NCBI RefSeq assembly: GCF_010015445.1
Contig: NC_053123.1
Span: 5,732,148 to 5,796,147, forward strand
DNA: 64,000 nt
Direction: 5' to 3'
DNA from: Perca fluviatilis
Taxonomy: Eukaryota > Chordata > Actinopteri > Perciformes > Percidae
A program made the translations under genes and the position numbers. Positions 59,862 to 64,000 of the stretch are shown one piece after another. Each line of letters opens with the position of its first letter. Position 1 is the first letter of the stretch. The notes beneath the pieces are model-generated. The model did no database searches. It saw only the letters and a list, made by a program, of their open reading frames with translations, and was not told the origin of the DNA.

Positions 59862-60418
59862 AACATCCCTCCAATGTATACCCTTCAAGTGGACTTAAAA
59901 AATTTCCCAATCTGTCAGTTTTCCTTACCACAACTGCCTCACTGAGGCTCCAAAGAAATATAGCCTATGTAGGCCCATCTCTAGCAGCAGCATGCCTGGA
60001 AATAAATGATTACCAGCTCTGGTTGCAGCTCCACAGGCATTCCCTCGTGTCCCGTTACCTTCCCATGTCAGTAGAATGCTAATATGCTCGTACAGCTTCA
60101 TCGGACGTGCAGGGAATGCCGGGGACACCAGCCTGAGCATGAGCAGGGTCCCCTCCTGGAATGTTTTCCTAGGTGTCATTTTCTCATTCCTTCCACTGTC
60201 TTTGAGTGCTGGAGTTTAGGGGAGCTCAAATAAACGGAAATAGTATTACACAGTATACGTTCTGGTGCCTTCGGCCTGAATCCAGTTGACCTACAGTAGT
60301 AAAGCCTTCTCTGAGCCTCAGTTATAAATAAACAAAACGTAAATGTAGGATTGTTTGCTTTTGGCCATGTCTATTTGTTTATTTTTATTTTTTTGTGATT
60401 AACAATTTTCTTTTTGTT
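59857..60418. other. No recognised feature
   Basis: Unique-looking. The 84-codon minus frame (59925-60179) has no recognised motif. Confidence 0.45.
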
Positions 60419-60422
60419 TTAA

Positions 60423-61949
60423 AGGTCCTATGACATGGTGCTCTTTTGATGCTTTTATATAGACCTTAGTGGTCCCCTTATACTGTATCTGAAGTCTCTT
60501 TTATATAGACCTTAGTGGTCCCCTTATACTGTATCTGAAGTCTCTTTTATATAGACCTTAGTGGTCCCCTAATACTGTATCTGAAGTCTCTTTTATATAG
60601 ACCTTAGTGGTCCCCTAATACTGTATCTGAAGTCTCTTTTATATAGACCTTAGTGGTCCCCTAATACTGTATCTGAAGTATCTTTAATATAGACCTTAGT
60701 GGTCCCCTAATACTGTATCTGAAGTCTCTTTTATATAGAGACCTTAATGGTCCCCTAATACTGGATCTGAAGTCTCTTTTATATAGACCTTAGTGGTCCC
60801 CTAATACTGAATCTGAAGTCTCTTTTATATAGGCCTTAGTGGTCCCCTAATACTGGACCTGAAGTCTCTTTTATATAGATCTTAGTGGTCCCCTAATACT
60901 GTATCTGAAGTCTCTTTTATATAGACCTTAGTGGTCCCCTAATACTGGATCTGAAGTCTCTTTTATATAGACCTTAGTGGTCCCCTAATACTGGATCTGA
61001 AGTCTCTTTTATATAGACCTTAGTGGTCCCCTAATACTGGATCTGAAGTCTCTTTTATATAGACCTTAGTGGTCCCCTAATACTGAATCTGAAGTCTCTT
61101 TTATATAGACCTTAGTGGTCCCCTAATACTGTATCCAAAGTCTCTTTTATATAGACCTTAGTGGTCCCCTAATACTGTATCCGAAGTCTCTTTTATATAG
61201 ACCTTAGTGGTCCCCTAATACTGTATCTGAAGTCTCTTTTATATAGATCTTAGTGGTCCCCTAATACTGTATCTGAAGTCTCTTTTATATAGACCTTAGT
61301 GGTCCCCTAATACTGTATCTGAAGTCTCTTTTATATAGACCTTAGTGGTCCCCTAATACTGTATCTGAAGTCTCTTTTATATAGGCCTTAGTGGTCCCCT
61401 AATACTGTATCTGAAGTATCTTTTATATAGGCCTTAGTGGTCCCCTAATACTGTATCCGAAGTCTCTTTTATATAGACCTTAGTGGTCCCCTAATACTGT
61501 ATCCGAAGTCTCTTTTATATAGACCTTAGTGGTCCCCTAATACTGTATCTGAAGTCTCTTTTATATAGATCTTAGTGGTCCCCTAATACTGTATCTGTAG
61601 TCTCTTTTATATAGACCTTAGGGGTCCCATAATACTGTATCTGAAGTATTGACCAACTGCCACTTTGCTCGTTTGAAAGCCATGATGTCTCTCTCTCATG
61701 GGTGGGCCAAATTCTCTGGGCGGGCAAAGCAGAGAAAGGGGAGGTAATCTTGCTCCTTATGACCTCATAAGGAGAAGATTCCAGATCGGCCCATCTGAGC
61801 TTTCATTTTCTCAAAGGCAGAGCAGGATACCCAGGGCTCGGTTTACACCTATCACCATTTCTAGCCACTGTGGGACCATAGGCAGGCTGGGGGAACGCAT
61901 ATTAATGTTAAAAAACCTCATAAAGTGACATTTTCATGCCATGGGACGT
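60423..61949. mobile_element. TTAA-flanked MITE carrying a 46-bp minisatellite
   Basis: The ends AGGTCCTATGACATGG and CCATGGGACGT are inverted repeats, with TTAA at 60419-60422 and 61950-61953. The right 300 bp (GACCAACTGCCACTTTGCTC, CTCATAAGGAGAAGATTCC, CCTCATAAAGTGACATTTTC) is the element body. The left part is filled by the array at about 60446-61648. The 76-codon frame at 61698 lies in the body and is not a transposase. Confidence 0.88.
60446..61648 (+). repeat. Minisatellite, 46-bp unit, 26 copies
   Basis: Twenty-six units, each with TTTTATATAGACCTTAGTGG, TCCCCTAATACTGTATCTGA and AGTCTC. Unit spacing is 46 bp from 60461 to 61613 with a single 2-bp insertion (near 60736). Variants (GATCTT or GGCCTT for GACCTT; GTATCC or GGATCT for GTATCT; CTTATAC for CTAATAC in the first two units) cluster in neighbouring units, consistent with local unequal exchange. 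Confidence 0.97.
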
Positions 61950-61953
61950 TTAA

Positions 61954-62583
61954 CATACAAAACATACAACTCACAACATGAACAGAGATCAATTATATTA
62001 GACTTATCTATTACAAAATGTAATTTGTAAGTTTTACATTTTTAAAAACAAGTGCAAGTGTATTCGAGAAAAGTATTCGCCGTCTGTTGGAGGAAAGCGT
62101 GCCAGCGTTTGACACCACTGTCGTTCAACCTCGAGAGAAAGTTCCTTTGCAACAACATAAACCACAAGTTGCCATATGCTTTATGAAATATGGTTAAAAG
62201 AATCCCCAGGACCGTCATGTCCAATTTGTATCGGTGGAAGTAGGTTGGGTTCCATCAGCAGTTTTGTTGTCCGTTTACAAGCTTCTGACACAGGACTATG
62301 AATGAATGACCATTACAGATCATGTTAGTTTCCACCGTCATGTCAAAATATGTATTCCAAATGTTTGACAGTGCTCTGGAAGCAGGCACAGTGTGCAGTG
62401 AGCCCCTAGATCCATACTGCCTGTCTCAAGGATAAACACGGAACATGAGATTAAAAGCTCATTCTTAGACTTGGAAACAGTAGTTGACAAAACAATCTCG
62501 CCACAAAGTCGGTTTAATAGCTGTTCTGTTGTTTCTCTATAACTTCCGCAACTTCAAAAAAATTTTTTAAAGATGATTTGTTT
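61954..62583. other. No recognised feature
   Basis: Unique-looking sequence. Confidence 0.45.
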
Positions 62584-62692
62584 GGCATTTTTAGGCCTTT
62601 ATTTCTGACAGGACAGCTTTATACATGGAAGGGGAGAGAGAGGGGGAATGACATGCAGCAAAGGGCCACAGGTCGGAGTCGAACCCACAGCC
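62584..62692 (-). mobile_element. tRNA-derived SINE fragment
   Basis: On the minus strand it has a B-box GGGTTCGACTCC (62675-62686), then GTGGCCCTTTGCTGCATGTC and a CCCTCTCTCTCCCC tract, ending TTTCCTGTC-like and AAAGGCCTAAAAATGCC. The A-box part of the head is missing. Same family as 23345 and 47922. Confidence 0.8.
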
Positions 62693-63727
62693 CACTATTT
62701 CACAATTTTGCGGGAAAACAATATAATAGGCAAAAATGGAGTGGAACTCACACTTCACAAGGTATATTATGTCATATTTATGTTAATGAGAGCCAATTAT
62801 TTGGTACGCAGGGAGGACTAAACTGAAAAAAGTCAGGTGCCAATCCCAATGTTTTGTTGCAAACTGTTTGGGTGGATGCACAGAGAGTTTCACAATCACC
62901 ACAAATCAGAAAAAAAAAGTACAGAAAATGGTCCTTGTTATATTCAAACCAGTTCTATTAATTCAATAAGAAAGTATACTTTCAGTTTAGTTTTAATGTG
63001 CGCCAGAAAAACACCTGTTGGGTAATTTTTTGTAGAATCTATTCATATAATGTTAGTTAGGTATGAATAATACACCGTAAGTAAATCAAGATAATTTAAC
63101 TGTTAATTAGCAAGTAACACAATGACTGCATGCTTTTTGTCATTAGGTGAATGTTCACTCTGAATTGTTAATTAATATTGAATTTAAAACCAATGGAATG
63201 AAATGAGTTAATAAACAAACTATTAAATTGAAACATGAATAGAATGAAATATATTATCAACACTATTCCAAAACATGCATTCATCCTTGAATACCAAATA
63301 CATAGTGCATGTCTTCTTCTATGCTTTTTGGATACAGACAGCACAGAAACACATTTACCCCGATTACTTTATTAACTACAGCTGATGAAATCGTTCAGTG
63401 ATGGTTTTGATGTCAGCCAGGGAAACTGAGGAGTGCCAGCTAAAAATCCAAACCCGTAATGTTTATTATTCCCTGTATTTTCATTCCTTGTACAGTTTTA
63501 TTCCCATGACCAAGGCCATTTGTGTCTGCTGAAACCTTCAATGATCTCAAGTAGTTGATGCTAGCCTGGGAAACACAAAGCCTTGAACATGTTAACATAA
63601 GGGTTCTTACAGAAGTTCAATCAAATTATGAAAATGCTGTGCTTGGAATCATATTCCAGCTATGTACTTTTTTCCCCCCAGCCAAAATAAAGTGATTCAA
63701 ATGAATACTTATTCCGGGATTAAGTAA
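62693..63727. other. No recognised feature
   Basis: AT-rich unique-looking sequence. Confidence 0.45.
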
Positions 63728-63850
63728 GTAGGTAAGTTATGTTTATTTATATAGCACTTTTCACAGATAAAAATCACATGGTGCTTCACAATAAACTGAA
63801 ATACAGTAAATAAAAGACATGAGAATACAAAGGAAAACATAGGTACATAA
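63728..63850. repeat. Probable interspersed repeat fragment
   Basis: GTTTATTTATATAGCACTTT, then CACATGGTGCTTCACAATAAA resembles a motif found very widely as an interspersed repeat in fish DNA. Class and boundaries cannot be determined here. Confidence 0.45.
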
Positions 63851-64000
63851 AATCAGACATAAAAACACAGAAAAAAAAAATGGCTGTTTATCATATGTGC
63901 AACAGGCCCTGCAGGTCAGCAAAGAGTCACGTACACATACTTGCCAAGATGGGGGTAAAGGCCACAATGTGAGGTTTCTGTGCATGTGTGTGTGCACATA

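Noticed and set aside
60446..61648. CRISPR-like regular array
   Set aside because: Units are contiguous 46-mers with no unique spacers, inside a eukaryotic MITE: a minisatellite.

Overview
The window looks like non-coding nuclear DNA from a ray-finned fish, most likely a percomorph teleost. The evidence is AT-rich sequence with no long open reading frames, abundant microsatellites, tRNA-derived SINEs, and a dense population of short non-autonomous DNA transposons of hAT, PIF/Harbinger-like and TTAA-target types. The species assignment is an inference from repeat families I recognise from general knowledge of teleost sequence; no search was run. I found no intact host gene, no convincing host exon, no tRNA or rRNA gene and no CRISPR. 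The longest open frames (about 140 codons) are a decayed LINE fragment and chance frames.

Layout. 1-4.3 kb: a broken non-LTR reverse-transcriptase fragment, then two degraded hAT-type relics, the second with a BED zinc-finger remnant and an eleven-unit 32-bp minisatellite. 4.3-8.9 kb: mostly featureless. 8.9-10.8 kb: a hAT-like element whose body is split by a 905-bp foldback element with TTAA at both edges. 11-24.5 kb: scattered MITEs, including a hAT MITE with a perfect 8-bp duplication at 12.2 kb, large CA and TA microsatellites, and a SINE nested in a second copy of the 12.2-kb family. 25.7-30.6 kb: a second SINE type, two MITEs, a foldback with 305-bp arms, and a nest in which one repeat is broken by an 88-bp insertion carrying a hammerhead-like core and by another MITE. 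33-42 kb: several TIR elements, a 36-bp in-frame repeat, a Tc1-like transposase relic, a PIF/Harbinger-like element with TAA duplications, and a hAT element with another hAT MITE inside it. 42.5-54 kb: a perfect 28-bp-arm hairpin, several MITEs and a SINE. 58-62 kb: a nested pile including the second foldback copy, then a TTAA element that has grown a 26-unit 46-bp minisatellite.

Nothing here works as a gene set. The window is best read as a record of repeated transposon insertion into intergenic or intronic DNA. The strongest claims rest on target-site duplications and terminal inverted repeats that can be read directly. Family names and autonomous partners are inferred.
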